A stretch of DNA of 64,000 bases. It comes from Chamaecrista fasciculata. Its lineage: Eukaryota; Streptophyta; Magnoliopsida; Fabales; Fabaceae. This document shows positions 1 through 19,840 of the stretch, piece after piece (position 1 is the stretch's first letter; the number at the start of each line of letters is the position of its first letter). The notes under the pieces are model-generated. The model ran no database searches. It saw only the letters and a program-made list of their open reading frames with translations, and was not told the DNA's origin. Both the position numbers and the translations under genes were made by a program. Location: positions 296,303-360,302 of the forward strand of contig QANZ01045302.1 of NCBI GenBank assembly GCA_003254925.1. The letters are read 5' to 3'.

Positions 1-1303
1 TTCTCTACATTTCTTGTAGAGTATGAGAGAGAAAGGAAGAGAAAAGAAGAGAGAGAAAGAGGAAATTTGGTTTTTATATATTTTTATTTTATGGAATCCA
101 TATTTTTACTCTAACTCCATAAGAAATGCACGGGAAGGAACTCTAGAGGATCTAAACCCTAGAACCAAATGAATGATTTGAGCTTAAGTAAATATCCACA
201 TCCACAAATAATTTGGGATCCAGGAGATGAGTTGTGGTGCACGTGTGAGTAGTTGGTTTGCATAAGACTTACAAAGAATTGCCACGTGGAAGGGACTGAA
301 TTGGGATTCACGTGACTGATCGATCATATAAATGTAAAAGTACAAACTCCAAGGTGACAGACAGGTTGACTTGTGAGATGTTAATGTTAGCTATTGGCGA
401 TTGAATCCTCTTTGCATTTGTTATGGAGTTAAGGAAAAATATAAATTTCATGAAATAAAAGTATATAAGATCCACACTTTCTCTCTTCCTCTCTTATTTT
501 CTCTTTCTTTATTTCTCCAACTTTACAAGAAATGTAGAGAAAAGAACTCTAAAGAATCCATTTCCAGGTGCTTAAATAATTAATTAGGTGCCCTACACCA
601 TTAGTGGATCATCTCCCTTTAGAATTTTCTCCCTTTACTTTAATCTTGCCATTAAAAGCATCTAATGGATCCAAAATTTGCCACGTCACCATGTCCTTAG
701 TTAAAGACACCTTTTCACTTGCCTTCTATATTTCTACTCTTGCCTTTTTTTTTTCCTCTCTTAATTGAATCCTCCAACACTTTTAACCATTGCAAAACAC
801 AACCATTTCAATTAGCACGAACTCTGTCAGGGACGGAGGAAGAAAATTTGTTTAGGGGGACTAATTTTTTTTTTTAAATAGTTATTATATAATATCTATA
901 TATAAAATTATTTAATTTTTATTTTATATATTATATATAGATATTCAAGGAAAATTAAAAAAATGATTTTTTTTCTAAGTTATGCACAATCTTTTTAAAA
1001 AAACAAAACATCATCAATGTATATAGTTAAATATTTGTATTATAATTTATTTATATTTAATTTAAGAGAAATTAATCATTTCATCCTAATACTTTATCTA
1101 AATTGTTAATTTAGTGCCCATAATTTTTTTTAATTAAGTTCTTATACTTTAGTCCCTACTACTTGAACTTGTCATATAAATATTAATTGAAAGTTAACTA
1201 AGATAATTNTCACCATATCATATATATAGTTTTTTTTTAAATAGTTATTTTTCACATAACATAGCAGAGCATCATATTTTAAACATCAGAAAATGATATG
1301 GCA
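1..1303. other. Intergenic, AT-rich, no gene seen
   Basis: I see no coding exon here. Short open frames, such as one at 401-583, have no recognisable domain and are pyrimidine-rich. The stretch holds purine-rich and AT-rich low-complexity sequence and repeated fragments of a motif containing TTATTTTTCACATAACA (around 1245 and again at 1786 and 1815). A single N lies at 1209. Confidence 0.6.
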
Positions 1304-1311
1304 AACCTGAG

Positions 1312-1747
1312 CATAGTGCAAAAAATCAGACTGGACCGGGCGGTCCGACCGGTGAACAGGCGAACCGGTTTGACCCGCCAAAGTTTGTAAAATTACATAT
1401 TGACCCCAAAAAATTTTTAAAAAATTACAAATTAGTCCCTGGATACATATTATAGATAGACTAAAATGAAAACTTTAAAAAAAATTTGAGGTCAATATGT
1501 AATTTTTACAAAACTTATTATGGTTAAAATTGCAAAATAGCTCCAAAGGTACTAAAGTGTTTAATATTTACTTTATATTTAAATTATTGCAATATATTAA
1601 TGTGTATTTAATGAATATGTATATTTGAAAATGTATTTTTTAAGTAAACTGGCTTAACTGGTTAAACCAGTGACCCAGCGGTTGAACCATTGAACAGTGA
1701 CCCGAACCTTTTACCGATTTGATGACCGGTCCGATTTTTTTACTATG
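1312..1747. mobile_element. hAT-type miniature element with exact 8-bp target duplication
   Basis: The element starts CATAGTGCAAAAAATC and ends GATTTTTTTACTATG, so its ends are imperfect inverted repeats. It is flanked by the identical 8-mer AACCTGAG at 1304-1311 and 1748-1755. Both ends continue into CCGG-rich sequence (ACCGGTTTGACC-like), a composition seen also in the elements at 17963 and 50380. An 8-bp duplication is the hallmark of the hAT superfamily. No transposase is encoded, so it is non-autonomous. Confidence 0.8.
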
Positions 1748-2094
1748 AACCTGAGTGATGGCAAACATCATTAATTTGTTTATTTTTCACATAACATCAT
1801 ATTTTAAATAGTTATTTTTCACATAACACGGTGCATTTTAAGCTTCAGTTAAAAGAAAAAGAAAATAAAGGGGTTATGAGTGATGTGGCATTATCTCATA
1901 CCATGGGATGCTTTGAGTGGACAAGATTAAAGTAAAGGGAGAGAAAGGGAGAGAATACTAAAGGGAGAGGATTCAGTCCCAATATTGGGACGACATCGAA
2001 CAGAATTTAAAAAATTGAGGACGAAATTAAAAATTAATTTAAAGTTTGGGGACAAAAAATGGTTACTTTTAGTCTTCTATCAACTCAAAATATT

Positions 2095-2484
2095 GGTCAA
2101 AGTGTAAATTTGGTCTCATGTTTTTTTCTTAGTTTTCAATTTGGTCTTGTATATTTTTTGTTGCAGTTTTGGTCTTATATTTTTGCAAAAGGTTTCAATT
2201 TTAGTCCTATATCATTTCTGGTCCCATATCTTTTAGTAAAGTTGCAGATTTAGTCTCATATCTTTGCAAACGGATCAATCATGAGTTGATCTGTTTGTAT
2301 AGATATAAGACTACTTCTAAACTTGACCCAAAGATCTAGGACTAATTCTGCAATTAACCCAAAGATATGAGATCAAATTTACAACCATAAAAAAGATGTG
2401 GGACCAAAAGTGCAACAAAAAAAAATATAAGAGACCAAATTTAGAACTAAGCAAAAGATATGAGACCAAATTTTCACTTTAGCC
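2095..2484. mobile_element. Mutator-like miniature foldback element
   Basis: Almost the whole 390 bases are an inverted repeat. The left end GGTCAAAGTGTAAATTTGG mirrors the right end, which reads GGCTAAAGTGAAAATTTGG on the other strand. Flanking 9-mers CAAAATATT (2086-2094) and TAAAATATT (2485-2493) agree at 8 of 9 positions. Nine-base duplications with long inverted repeats fit Mutator-like elements. It lies about 390 bases upstream of the kinase gene start. Confidence 0.7.
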
Positions 2485-2870
2485 TAAAATATTAGAATTC
2501 GTTAGTACCTTGATCAAAAAGCGAGATGGTAATGATGATAAGAAAGTTAAAATGAGTGCATCAAAGTAAGCTCAATATAATCATAGTGTTGAGTAGTATC
2601 AGTACTAGTTTAACTTGTGCTTCGAAATTTCCAGCCTTTCTCTTTCTTTTCGAGTCTGGTACTCTGGTGTCTGGTATATCCTGTGCAACCTTGAAAGCGA
2701 AAACTAAACCAAACGACGGTTACAAGTTACAAGTTAGAACAAACCAATCTTCCTTCCAATCCAACTATATATGAATGAATCAATGAATGAATGAACCTCA
2801 TTACCATTTTCAATAATAATCACCCCCAACAAATTAAAACCACCACCTCCTCTGATTTTGACCCCACATC

Positions 2871-5818
2871 ATGAAATTGAAAATGCTGCAAAAGCCACCT
2901 GCCGGAGAAGCTCATGACGGCGGCTCCGGTGGCCGGACGGTGGTGGTGGGGATGAAGCTGGATTCTCCTAGCAGAGAGCTTCTCACATGGGCTTTGGTTA
3001 AAGTTGCTATCCCTGGTGATCTCGTGCTTGCTCTTCATGTTCTTGCCAATAATGGTAAATGGGGATTTTAAAGTTTTGATTTTTATAGGATTTTGTGAAT
3101 TTTTATGGAGGCTGATGAGTTTTTGGTGAAATGGGTTTGTGTAGAAATCGTGAATCGGGAAGGAAAATTGTCGCTTCTTTCGCTAGCCAATGCATTTGAC
3201 TCTGTTCTTGCTGTGTACGATGGCTTTTGCAATTTGAAACAGGTTCAAATTCAATTCTTTCTCACCATTTTCATGAGTTAATAGTCTCTAGAGAGACGAA
3301 CATGTTTAAAAATGAGATTTTTTTTTTTTTTTTTTTTTTTTTNNNNNNNNNNNNNNNNNNNNNNNNNNNNNNNNNNNNNNNNNNNNNNNNNNNNNNNNNN
3401 NNNNNNNNNNNNNNNNNNNNNNNNNNNNNNNNNNNNNNNNNNNNNNNNNNNNNNNNNNNNNNNNNNNNNNNNNNNNNNNNNNNNNNNNNNNNNNNNNNNN
3501 NNNNNNNNNNNNNNNNNNNNNNNNNNNNNNNNNNNNNNNNNNNNNNNNNNNNNNNNNNNNNNNNNNNNNNNNNNNNNNNNNNNNNNNNNNNNNNNNNNNN
3601 NNNNNNNNNNNNNNNNNNNNNNNNNNNNNNNNNNNNNNNNNNNNNNNNNNNNNNNNNNNNNNNNNNNNNNNNNNNNNNNNNNNNNNNNNNNNNNNNNNNN
3701 NNNNNNNNNNNNNNNNNNNNNNNNNNNNNNNNNNNNNNNNNNNNNNNNNNNNNNNNNNNNNNNNNNNNNNNNNNNNNNNNNNNNNNNNNNNNNNNNNNNN
3801 NNNNNNNNNNNNNNNNNNNNNNNNNNNNNNNNNNNNNNNNNNNNNNNNNNNNNNNNNNNNNNNNNNNNNNNNNNNNNNNNNNNNNNNNNNNNNNNNNNNN
3901 NNNNNNNNNNNNNNNNNNNNNNNNNNNNNNNNNNNNNNNNNNNNNNNNNNNNNNNNNNNNNNNNNNNNNNNNNNNNNNNNNNNNNNNNNNNNNNNNNNNN
4001 NNNNNNNNNNNNNNNNNNNNNNNNNNNNNNNNNNNNNNNNNNNNNNNNNNNNNNNNNNNNNNNNNNNNNNNNNNNNNNNNNNNNNNNNNNNNNNNNNNNN
4101 NNNNNNNNNNNNNNNNNNNNNNNNNNNNNNNNNNNNNNNNNNNNNNNNNNNNNNNNNNNNNNNNNNNNNNNNNNNNNNNNNNNNNNNNNNNNNNNNNNNN
4201 NNNNNNNNNNNNNNNNNNNNNNNNNNNNNNNNNNNNNNNNNNNNNNNNNNNNNNNNNNNNNNNNNNNATATATATATATATATATATATATATAGCTTCT
4301 TACTTTCTTCTGTATGTGTCATGCTTGGATAGGGAATAAGAAAAACCCACATGTCTTTGGCTGGATTGAGAGATATAAGGTGGCAATGGGTGTTGCTGAG
4401 GCTTTAGATTACCTGCATAACAATGGTGCTCAATCTGTGATCCACAGGGATGTAAAGTCATCAAATGTATTATTATCTGAGAACTTTGAACCTCAGGTAA
4501 CACATCTCTCTCATAACTTCTATTTATTTACTTATTCATTTATATATTTTTGTCAATCCTGACTCTTCTCTGCTTGAATTTGCTAAGCTTTCTGATTTTG
4601 GGCTTGCTAAATGGATGTCAACCTCATCTTCACATATAACCTGCACAGTTGTTGCTGGAACTTTCGGGTTCGTGTTTTCAACTTCTACATACCGAGTAAA
4701 ATAACATTTTAGTCTCTGAATTTATACCGGTGTAGTCATTTTGGTTCTTAATTTTTTCAAATGCTTCCTTTAGTCAATAAAAATCTATGACTCGTTGCAA
4801 ATTAGATTTTACATGAACACTTTTCCATTATACGACTTAGTCCTTGGGGAACTAAATTGTAATAAGTTATGAATTCTCAATGACTAATTAATCAATCATT
4901 TAAATAATTTAAAGAATAGACTAACAACACTCATATAATTCAGGTACTAAATTGATAGTTCACTCTCTAGTCTCTACATATCCAATTATCCATACCATCC
5001 CTTTTATATCCATAAATATCCTGCTTTCATAGAAAATGTGCATATGGTCCTAAACCATGGAGTTCATTCATTGTTACAGTTACTTGGCTCCTGAGTACTT
5101 CATGTATGGCAAAGTGAATGATAAGGTCGATGTATTCGCATTTGGGGTCGTAGTCCTCGAGCTTCTTTCAGGAAGAAAACCGATAGGTGGTGATTATCCT
5201 AAAGGTCAAGAGAGCCTTGTTATGTGGGTATGTCCCTCCACCAAGCCTATGTTATGGCATCCATACATTTGCCTCATATTCTGTTGTAACCCCATGTGTT
5301 TGTGTGAGAAATAATGATTATATGTGTATTCCAGGCAAGCCCAATTTTGAGTAATGGAAAGGTGTCACAACTGTTAGATCCAAATTTGGGTGATAACTAT
5401 GATCAGGAACATATAGAGAGAATGGTGTTAGCAGCCACACTTTGTATCAGACGTGATCCAAGAACTAGGCCTCAGATGAGCCTTGTAAGTTAATATCTAT
5501 ACTTGAAAGAAAGTACTTAAGTTTCCTTCACTTTATATCTTCTTTTAATTTCCTTGGGTTGGACCATAGATTTCAAAGCTTCTTCAAGGTGATGTTGATG
5601 TGATGAAGTGGGCAAGGTTAGAAGTTAATGCATCAAAAACACCAGGAATGATTGGTGATGATGAAGAATGTCCACGCTCTAATCTACAGTCACATCTTAA
5701 TCTTGCACTGCTTGATGTGGAGGATGACTCTCTCTCTCTCTGCAGTGTTGCTGAGCAGAATGTGTCATTAGAGGACTACTTGAGAGGCCGATGGAGCCGA
5801 TCATCGAGCTTTGACTGA
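2871..5818 (+). CDS. Receptor-like cytoplasmic kinase with N-terminal universal-stress-like domain (broken by assembly gap)
   Basis: This predicted serine/threonine kinase belongs to the plant group that carries an adenine-nucleotide-hydrolase-like (USP) domain before the kinase. Visible exons by eye are 2871-3054, 3145-3242, then the gap (3343-4267), then about 4333-4496, 4588-4667, 5080-5227, 5335-5484 and 5570-5818. The first two exons give the start of the USP fold (VVVGMKLDSPSRELLTWAL). After the gap come the catalytic loop VIHRDVKSSN, the magnesium loop LSDFGLAKW and the activation-loop end GYLAPEYFMYGKVNDK. The protein ends with SLEDYLRGRWSRSSSFD, a tail I know from this group. The ATP-binding lysine and glycine loop must lie in the gap, so activity cannot be judged. 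No membrane segment is visible, which suggests a cytosolic kinase. The start ATG follows 5' flank with no competing upstream frame. Confidence 0.85.
3343..4267. other. Assembly gap (925 N) inside the kinase gene
   Basis: A run of N is bordered on the left by a T homopolymer (about 24 T) and on the right by an (AT)n microsatellite (about 4268-4294). The missing exons should encode the end of the USP-like domain, the linker and the kinase N-lobe. Open frames that run through the N block are artefacts. Confidence 0.98.
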
Positions 5819-5887
5819 GAAAACAACGAATTTGGATATTCTAAAGTATGAATGTTGCTGCATTTGATGTAGTTTAAAGAAAGAACA

Positions 5888-5955
5888 GATATAGAGAGAA
5901 AGTATTGGTCTTATATATTTTATTATTTTATGAACCTATACTTTCTCTCTATATC
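5888..5955 (+). other. Perfect 18-bp inverted repeat in the kinase 3' flank
   Basis: The arm at 5888-5905 (GATATAGAGAGAAAGTAT) is exactly complementary to 5938-5955, with a 32-base loop. It starts 70 bases after the kinase stop codon, so it probably lies in the 3' UTR. It could be an RNA stem or a small decayed inverted-repeat element. Confidence 0.55.
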
Positions 5956-6162
5956 TATTCATATATGTCTCTAAATTGCATTAAATGCTCCTACATTTAC
6001 ACTTTTCACTTCCAAAAACAACAGCCAAATTGATACAAACAAATGAAGGTTTTCTTAGGTTGATTCTTCTGCTGGCTTTGGCATCCTCTAAGGAATTTTT
6101 TTACCTCTTTTTTAAAGGGTTTAGGATGAGAGGTTGTATGAGGGTGCCCTCCACCTTCCCTT

Positions 6163-6193
<31 letters not shown>

Positions 6194-6544
6194 GAGTGAG
6201 GAAAGTAGACCCCTACAACTTGGGGGGCTAGTTTCTTATTTTACATTCTACTTGAAATGATCACAGATGTAATCCTTGATCTAAGTACATTCATGTTGTA
6301 ATCTTCTTGTAATGGTAAAGTATGAGAAATTTTGTATTTTAGAGCATAAGCGCTCATGTGCAACCTAATAAAACTGACATCAAGTTCAAAAAAATCTACA
6401 TCAATATCAATATCTTATAGGTCACAATGTTATGTGCATTTTTTCAGTTTGTTTATATAAATAAATAATAAAGAACATAAAATTTTTATATATATGTGCT
6501 TGATTCAAAATTGCTTCTAAATTAATCACATGAGGGTAACATAA

Positions 6545-6718
6545 AAATTTCTCATTTGATTTGATCCCATTAACTAAACGGTAGAGTTCGAGTCTTACTT
6601 TTAAATATAAAAATATTTTGTAACTATTTATTCTTAAGTTGAAGACTTATGATTAAAGAATTAGTTATTGTTAATTTGTTATAGACAATGGGTACTTTGG
6701 TTTAAACAAAAAAAAAAC
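6545..6718 (+). mobile_element. Diverged SINE, same family as 40580-40767
   Basis: The sequence has an internal pol III B-box-like motif (GAGTTCGAGTCTT, about 6585) followed by AGAATTAGTTATTG and a tail resembling the SINE near 40.6 kb, ending in an A-run. I could not delimit a target duplication, and the 5' end is uncertain. Confidence 0.45.
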
Positions 6719-6820
6719 TTCAAAACTGCTAATCTAATTCTTTTGCATACGAAACCTCCTTAATTTAACTAAAAATCAGATTAGCATTTATTGACCGCAA
6801 CACAAAACAATGTGTAATGA

Positions 6821-6966
6821 CACTTTAGGTTGAGGGACATAGGTTTGAGCTCTAAAGTCGACATTGTTAGGAAGACTTTAATTGTTCATTCTTGATCTGA
6901 ATGAGATTAGTCTTCGTCTAAACCGTTACACAGATAGGCAGGAGAAACTCAGTTATAAAAAAAAAT
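6821..6966 (+). mobile_element. SINE-like retroposon with 11-bp target duplication
   Basis: The 11-mer ATGTGTAATGA occurs at 6810-6820 and again at 6967-6977, immediately after an A-rich tail (AAAAAAAAAT). The body contains GGTTTGAGCTC, close to a pol III B box. The segment GAGATTAGTCTTCGTCTAAA recurs in reverse orientation near 30660-30710, so this is a dispersed family. Confidence 0.6.
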
Positions 6967-7355
6967 ATGTGTAATGATATTTTTTAGATTTATTTTTATA
7001 ATTTCAAAATTGAGTTAAAATTTTTGCAATTTCTTAAGATTAAATTATTCATTTAATTATATTATTTTAAGATAATACGTGAACATCTCTTTTTGTAGGG
7101 AACATTATTTAGAAGTTAGAAGAGAAGAAGATGAATAGCTAAGGGCCCACTTAACCACCGGATCATCATGACCTGTAGCTTGGGTTGCTTCCCTCTAATT
7201 TTCAGATCCACAAGATCACCGATTTCTCCGTTTTCATTACGTAAATGTAAATCCACAGCTTTGCTTCCACTACCACTTACTTCTTCACCTTTCTTGCTCT
7301 TCACCTTCTCTCATTTTTCATCCCCATAGTAACACACACAGTCTCCCACATTTTC

Positions 7356-15787
<8,432 letters not shown>

Positions 15788-16837
15788 AGTGACCTCCGTC
15801 CAACAAGCTCTCTCTATTCATAATTTAATTCCTCATTCTTTTCAGTTTTACTCTTTTCCAACTTATTTTTGTAAGCTGAGTTTTGAATTGGTTCTGAGCA
15901 ATAACACGTTCCTAGCAGCGATATTCATTGTTTGCGGGGGTTTTCACTTTTTGTTCTTTATTAGTTTATTATGCGGGCATTTTTTTTTTCTTTTTGGAAG
16001 AGTTTTGGTTGGGGATCTCAGGTAATTGTAAGATTTAAAGGTCGCAAGTAATGTCCCTTTCTGGATAAGAGAGTATTTTAATCGGGCAAAACTACAGAGG
16101 ATATTCAATCTACAGGGTTATTGTTACTATTATCATTAATATTCATTTTTTTGCCGTAATATTTATTTGTTTTGTTATATGATTTAACACTTCTCCAAAA
16201 TCACCTTTATTCTTGTGCATAACGAGAATATCTCTCTCTCTCTTTGTTTTGTTATATGATTTAACACTTCTCCAAAATCACCTTTATTCTTGTGCATAAC
16301 GAGAATATCTCTCTCTCTCTTTTGGCAAATAAAATCCAGAACTGGCCAAAATGCAGGGAATAGCAAGGAACGAAAATGTATCCTAAAAAATTAAAAAGAT
16401 AAAATTTTACAAACCTAAGTCAAATATATGTCTACATTTTTTTTTCATTCATCTCTTATCTCTTTATAATTTCAAGAATTTTACCAGAATGTATTAATTC
16501 TCTATGATCCTTTTAGACAAAAGTATAGTCTTACTAATCCATATTTTTGTCGGGTCGAAGTGCAAAGTTGTTACTAAAGTGAGTCTAAACAAAAAGGAGG
16601 TCTCATGGTCTCTGATTGTGACACGTGTTTCTGATGATAAGAGCGAAGCAACGTCACCCACAAACACAGTGATGACTAAACACCCAAACTATTTGAATGC
16701 TTATGTCACATTATCATCAAAACACACATCATATATACACAATATACTCTTATCCATATCAGGAGGAACTTCTCACCACTAAACTAAACTGAATTTAAAC
16801 TCCCTATCTATACGAAATGCTACCATAGCATTTAGCC
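15788..16837. other. USP 3' flank and NdhM upstream region
   Basis: There is no coding exon. The region contains a 77-base tandem duplication (separate entry) and, closer to 16838, the probable NdhM promoter. An ACGTG core lies at about 16622 in GACACGTG. Confidence 0.55.
16166..16319. repeat. Two-copy 77-bp tandem repeat
   Basis: The block starting TTTGTTTTGTTATATG is present twice with a period of 77 bases and essentially no differences, each copy ending in a (TC)n run. It lies about 380 bases past the USP stop codon. The near identity suggests a recent duplication, possibly mediated by the (TC)n tracts. Confidence 0.85.
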
Positions 16838-18797
16838 ATGGCCACAAGTTTATCCTTCACGGTTTCACCCCAGTTTTTCATTCATGGCACAAGAGAATCA
16901 AGAACCAGAAAATCATTCTGTGTGTCAGCTCAACAACAACAAACAGAAGTGGAAGAAGGAGCTAGTAGTGTTCAACAAGATCAAGCACAAGGAAATAGTG
17001 AGAGTCAGAGTCAGAATGTGAAGCCAAAAGGAACAAATCTAAGGCCTGTGGAACCACAGACTAATGTGAAGAGCAAAAACATGAGCAGAGAATATGGAGG
17101 ACAATGGCTAAGTTGTGCCACACGCCATGTGAGAATCTATGCAGCCTATATTGACCCTGTGACTTGTGAGTTTGATCAAACCCAGATGGATAAGCTCACA
17201 CTCATTCTTGATCCTACCAATGAGTTTCTGTGGAATCCTGACACTTGCAATAAGGTTTACTCATACTTCCAAGAGCTTGTGGATCACTACGAGGTCATTC
17301 TCTAATTAACCTTCCATTCCATTATATTGAATTTGGTCAAAATTTTATTTTGGTCCTTAAATTATAGAGTGAATTACGTTTTGATTCCTAAACAATTTTT
17401 CGTTCCGTTTTAGCTCTCAAAATTTTCCATTTGTTTTACTATTAAATACAAAATGTGATTTCGCCTCTATTGTTATTTTTAACTTAGACATTTGAGATAG
17501 ATGATTTCTCTAGGTTAATAGAGATAAAAAGAAAATCTTTCAACTCAGCGTACTTGGTTTAGTGGTCAAGCTCATTAGGTCGTTTAAGTAAGTGTCGTGT
17601 TCAAATCTCACCTTATGTATGCAGTAATCAATTGACCAGCAACAGACCCTTAAATAGAATACAAATTCGCGGAGAATTAGTCCTTGATCTGTCGAGTTAG
17701 GGGATATCTTGGACAACCCAAAAAAAGAAAAATCTTCCTTCTATTACAAATTGAACATAAAGTTGTAATTGACTTTTCTTTATCTTTGTGTCAATTCATT
17801 TATTAAGGCACATAAATCAGATTTCCGGCTTAGCTATAACCAGATAAGTGAAAAAGTTTAAGGATCAAAATAAAATAAAAAATTATTTAAGGACCAAAAT
17901 AAAATTTTGACATATTAAATTATGATATTGATATGATGAGTTGGGTTTGAATTTGATAAAAGCAAAGTTATTAAAACCGGACCGGACCGGCCATTAGGCC
18001 GGTCCGAGTCGTTTTAATAACCGGCCAGACAGAGAACCGGGCTGAACNGAGTCGTTTTAATAACCGGCCAGGCAGAGAACCGGCCAAAAACCGGAGGCAA
18101 ACCGGTTGAACCGGTCTTGGTTTATTATTTTTTTTTTCTGTTTTTTTTTTATTTTTTTGGTCNCGGTCATGGTTTATTTTTTTATTTTCTTTTTTGTTTT
18201 TTGATTTTTTTGGTCTTTTTTTATAATTATCGGTCAAATATTAGAGAATGTTGATTATGAACCAAAATTTGATAGAAGTGATCATAAAATGTCACTCGAT
18301 GATATTATATTGTTAAACATTATGAAAATTGATTATCTCTATATTAATTCATGTTAATTTATGAAAATTGTATTAATATATTAATGTTATAATTGTTTTT
18401 TGTAACCTAATTATGAATATTTGAATTAACATTTTATCATATATAGGTTTTTTTATTATTTTTAATTTATTTATTTGTCAACGGTCCGATCCCGGTTGGA
18501 CCCCGGTTGAACCATTGAACCTTGAACCCCTCCTTCGACTGGTTCAATGGCCGATCCGGTTTTAATAACCTTGGATGAAAGAATTAATTGGATTTAATGA
18601 AGCAGGGTGCTCCATTGACGGAATACACGCTCCGGCTGATAGGTTCAGACATAGAACACTACATAAGGAAGATGCTATATGATGGGGAAATCAAGTACAA
18701 CATGGACGCTAAGACCCTCAATTTCAGCATGGGCAAGCCACGCATTATGTTCAATACTAATGATATTGAACAATCTCAACAGCAACTTGATGACTGA
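16838..18797 (+). CDS. NDHM: Chloroplast NAD(P)H dehydrogenase-like complex subunit M
   Basis: NdhM is a nuclear-encoded subunit of the thylakoid NDH complex, which carries electrons from ferredoxin to plastoquinone in cyclic electron flow. Two exons, 16838-17293 and 18606-18797, give 648 nt, or 215 aa, close to the usual family length. Residues 1 to about 75 are a Ser/Thr- and Gln-rich plastid transit region with low complexity. The mature part begins near NVKSKNMSREYGGQWLS, followed by TRHVRIYAAYIDP, the exon junction VDHYE/GAPLTEYTLR, and DIEHYIRKMLYDGEI. The ATG at 16838 (AGCCATGGCC) has good plant start context. The 1.3-kb intron is almost filled by three transposable elements, yet both splice sites look intact. 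Confidence 0.95.
17334..17912. mobile_element. Mutator-like foldback element in the NdhM intron
   Basis: The left end TGGTCAAAATTTTATTTTGG mirrors the right end (CCAAAATAAAATTTTGACA). Flanking 9-mers TATTGAATT (17325-17333) and TATTAAATT (17913-17921) match at 8 of 9 positions. The arms are about 100 bases each. The centre is interrupted by a SINE (17541-17722). Confidence 0.6.
17541..17722 (+). mobile_element. tRNA-derived SINE nested in the intronic foldback element
   Basis: Internal pol III promoter motifs are visible: an A-box-like TTGGTTTAGTGGTC near 17554 and a B-box-like GTGTTCAAATCTC near 17599. The 3' part GGAGAATTAGTCCTTGATCT is typical of plant SINE tails. The flanks AAAAAGAAAATCTTT (17526-17540) and AAAAAGAAAAATCTT (about 17722-17736) form an imperfect target duplication. 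Confidence 0.7.
17963..18573. mobile_element. hAT-type non-autonomous element in the NdhM intron
   Basis: The ends CAAAGTTATTAAAACCGG and CCGGTTTTAATAACCTTG are inverted repeats. The flanking 8-mers GATAAAAG (17955-17962) and GATGAAAG (18574-18581) match at 7 of 8. The right end stops only 32 bases before the exon 2 start of NdhM (18606). Two single Ns (18048, 18163) lie inside, and the sequence either side of 18048 is tandemly repeated. No transposase is present. Confidence 0.75.
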
Positions 18798-19053
18798 TTA
18801 GTAATAATAATCATTTGCCCAATTAATTCATTCACCAATTCTATTGGGGAGGATTTGTGTTCACCACACCAATTTTCATCATCACTCGTATGTATATCTT
18901 GTAGTAAATGTCTAAATTTTGATTTCCCCATAAATACGATCATGATTTGGTTGATAATCTAGACCCTTTTGTGTAAATATCATATGTATATATGTAATCA
19001 AGATGGTTATTGGGGGAGGCTTGGATTCTGCTATATCGATAGTGCAGAGTAAT
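18798..19053. other. NdhM 3' flank
   Basis: This is the probable 3' UTR and terminator of NdhM. I see no other feature before the large foldback element begins. Confidence 0.5.
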
Positions 19054-19502
19054 ATTTTTATTCGAGTAAAATAACTTTCCGGTCCCTGATTTATGCACTC
19101 GCTGACAGATAGGTCCCTGAATTTTATCCATTGTACTAGCCGGTCCCCGAATTTTGCAAACGCTGCACTAATTGGTCCCTCCGTCATATTGGCGTTACAA
19201 AAATGTTGACGTGGCGATAACGGACGCTGATGTGTCCCGTTATGCGCTGACGTGTCCCGTTATCGCCACGTCAGCACCGTTATATTCCCAAAAAAAAAAA
19301 CTGCCACGTCATAAAATAGTGACACATAAGCATTTTCTCATTGCACTTATAGGTCCTTGACCCATTTTTATTCCATTATTCTTAATTTCCCCTCTTTTTT
19401 ATCATCTTCATTCGTTTTAGTCCCAAATCCTCAAAATAAAATTGTAAAGTGTCCCAAAACTCTTTCAAACATTCCAATTTAGTCCTTAAAAATATTAAAA
19501 AC

Positions 19503-19840
19503 TTTAAACCCTAAACCCTAAAACCCAAACCCTAAACTACTAAACCCCAAACTCTAAACTCCAAACCCAAACCCTAAAACCATAAACCCCAAACTCCAAA
19601 CCTCAAACCCTACACCCTAAACCTTAAAACCTTAAAAAAAGTTTGAGTTGTACAATTAGATCCCTAACCCATTCTTATCCTATTATTCTCAATTCCCCCT
19701 ATTTTTCATCATCTTCATTCACTTTAGTTCCAAATTCTCAAAATCTTCCAAACATTCCAATTTAGTCCTTCAAAATATTAAAAACCCTAAACCCTTAAAT
19801 CCTAAAACTCTAAACCCCTAAACCCTAAACCCTAAAAAAA
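19503..19840. repeat. Interstitial telomere-like repeats (CCCTAAA variants)
   Basis: Irregular runs of CCCTAAA, CCCCAAA and CCATAAA occur at about 19503-19625 and 19785-19840. The matching TTTAGGG variants are in the right arm near 21055-21105. Being imperfect and lying inside the element arms, they are part of the transposon, not a chromosome end. Confidence 0.75.

Larger units (their letters stand above)
5956..7355. other. Intergenic between kinase and UDP-sugar pyrophosphorylase genes
   Basis: There is no coding exon. The stretch holds an (AT)n tract near 6165-6192 and two retroposed SINE-like sequences (separate entries). The last 250 bases before 7356 are the probable promoter and 5' UTR of the next gene, with CT-rich leader sequence just before the ATG. 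Confidence 0.6.

Noticed and set aside
401-583. Small ORF of 60 codons near the left end
   Set aside because: Low-complexity pyrimidine-rich sequence, no domain and no supporting signals.
3227-4352. Long open frames on both strands across 3.2-4.35 kb
   Set aside because: They run through the N block; translated X residues are not sequence.
19503-19840. Telomere or chromosome end
   Set aside because: The CCCTAAA units are irregular, short, and mirrored in the opposite arm of a transposon with a 10-bp duplication.
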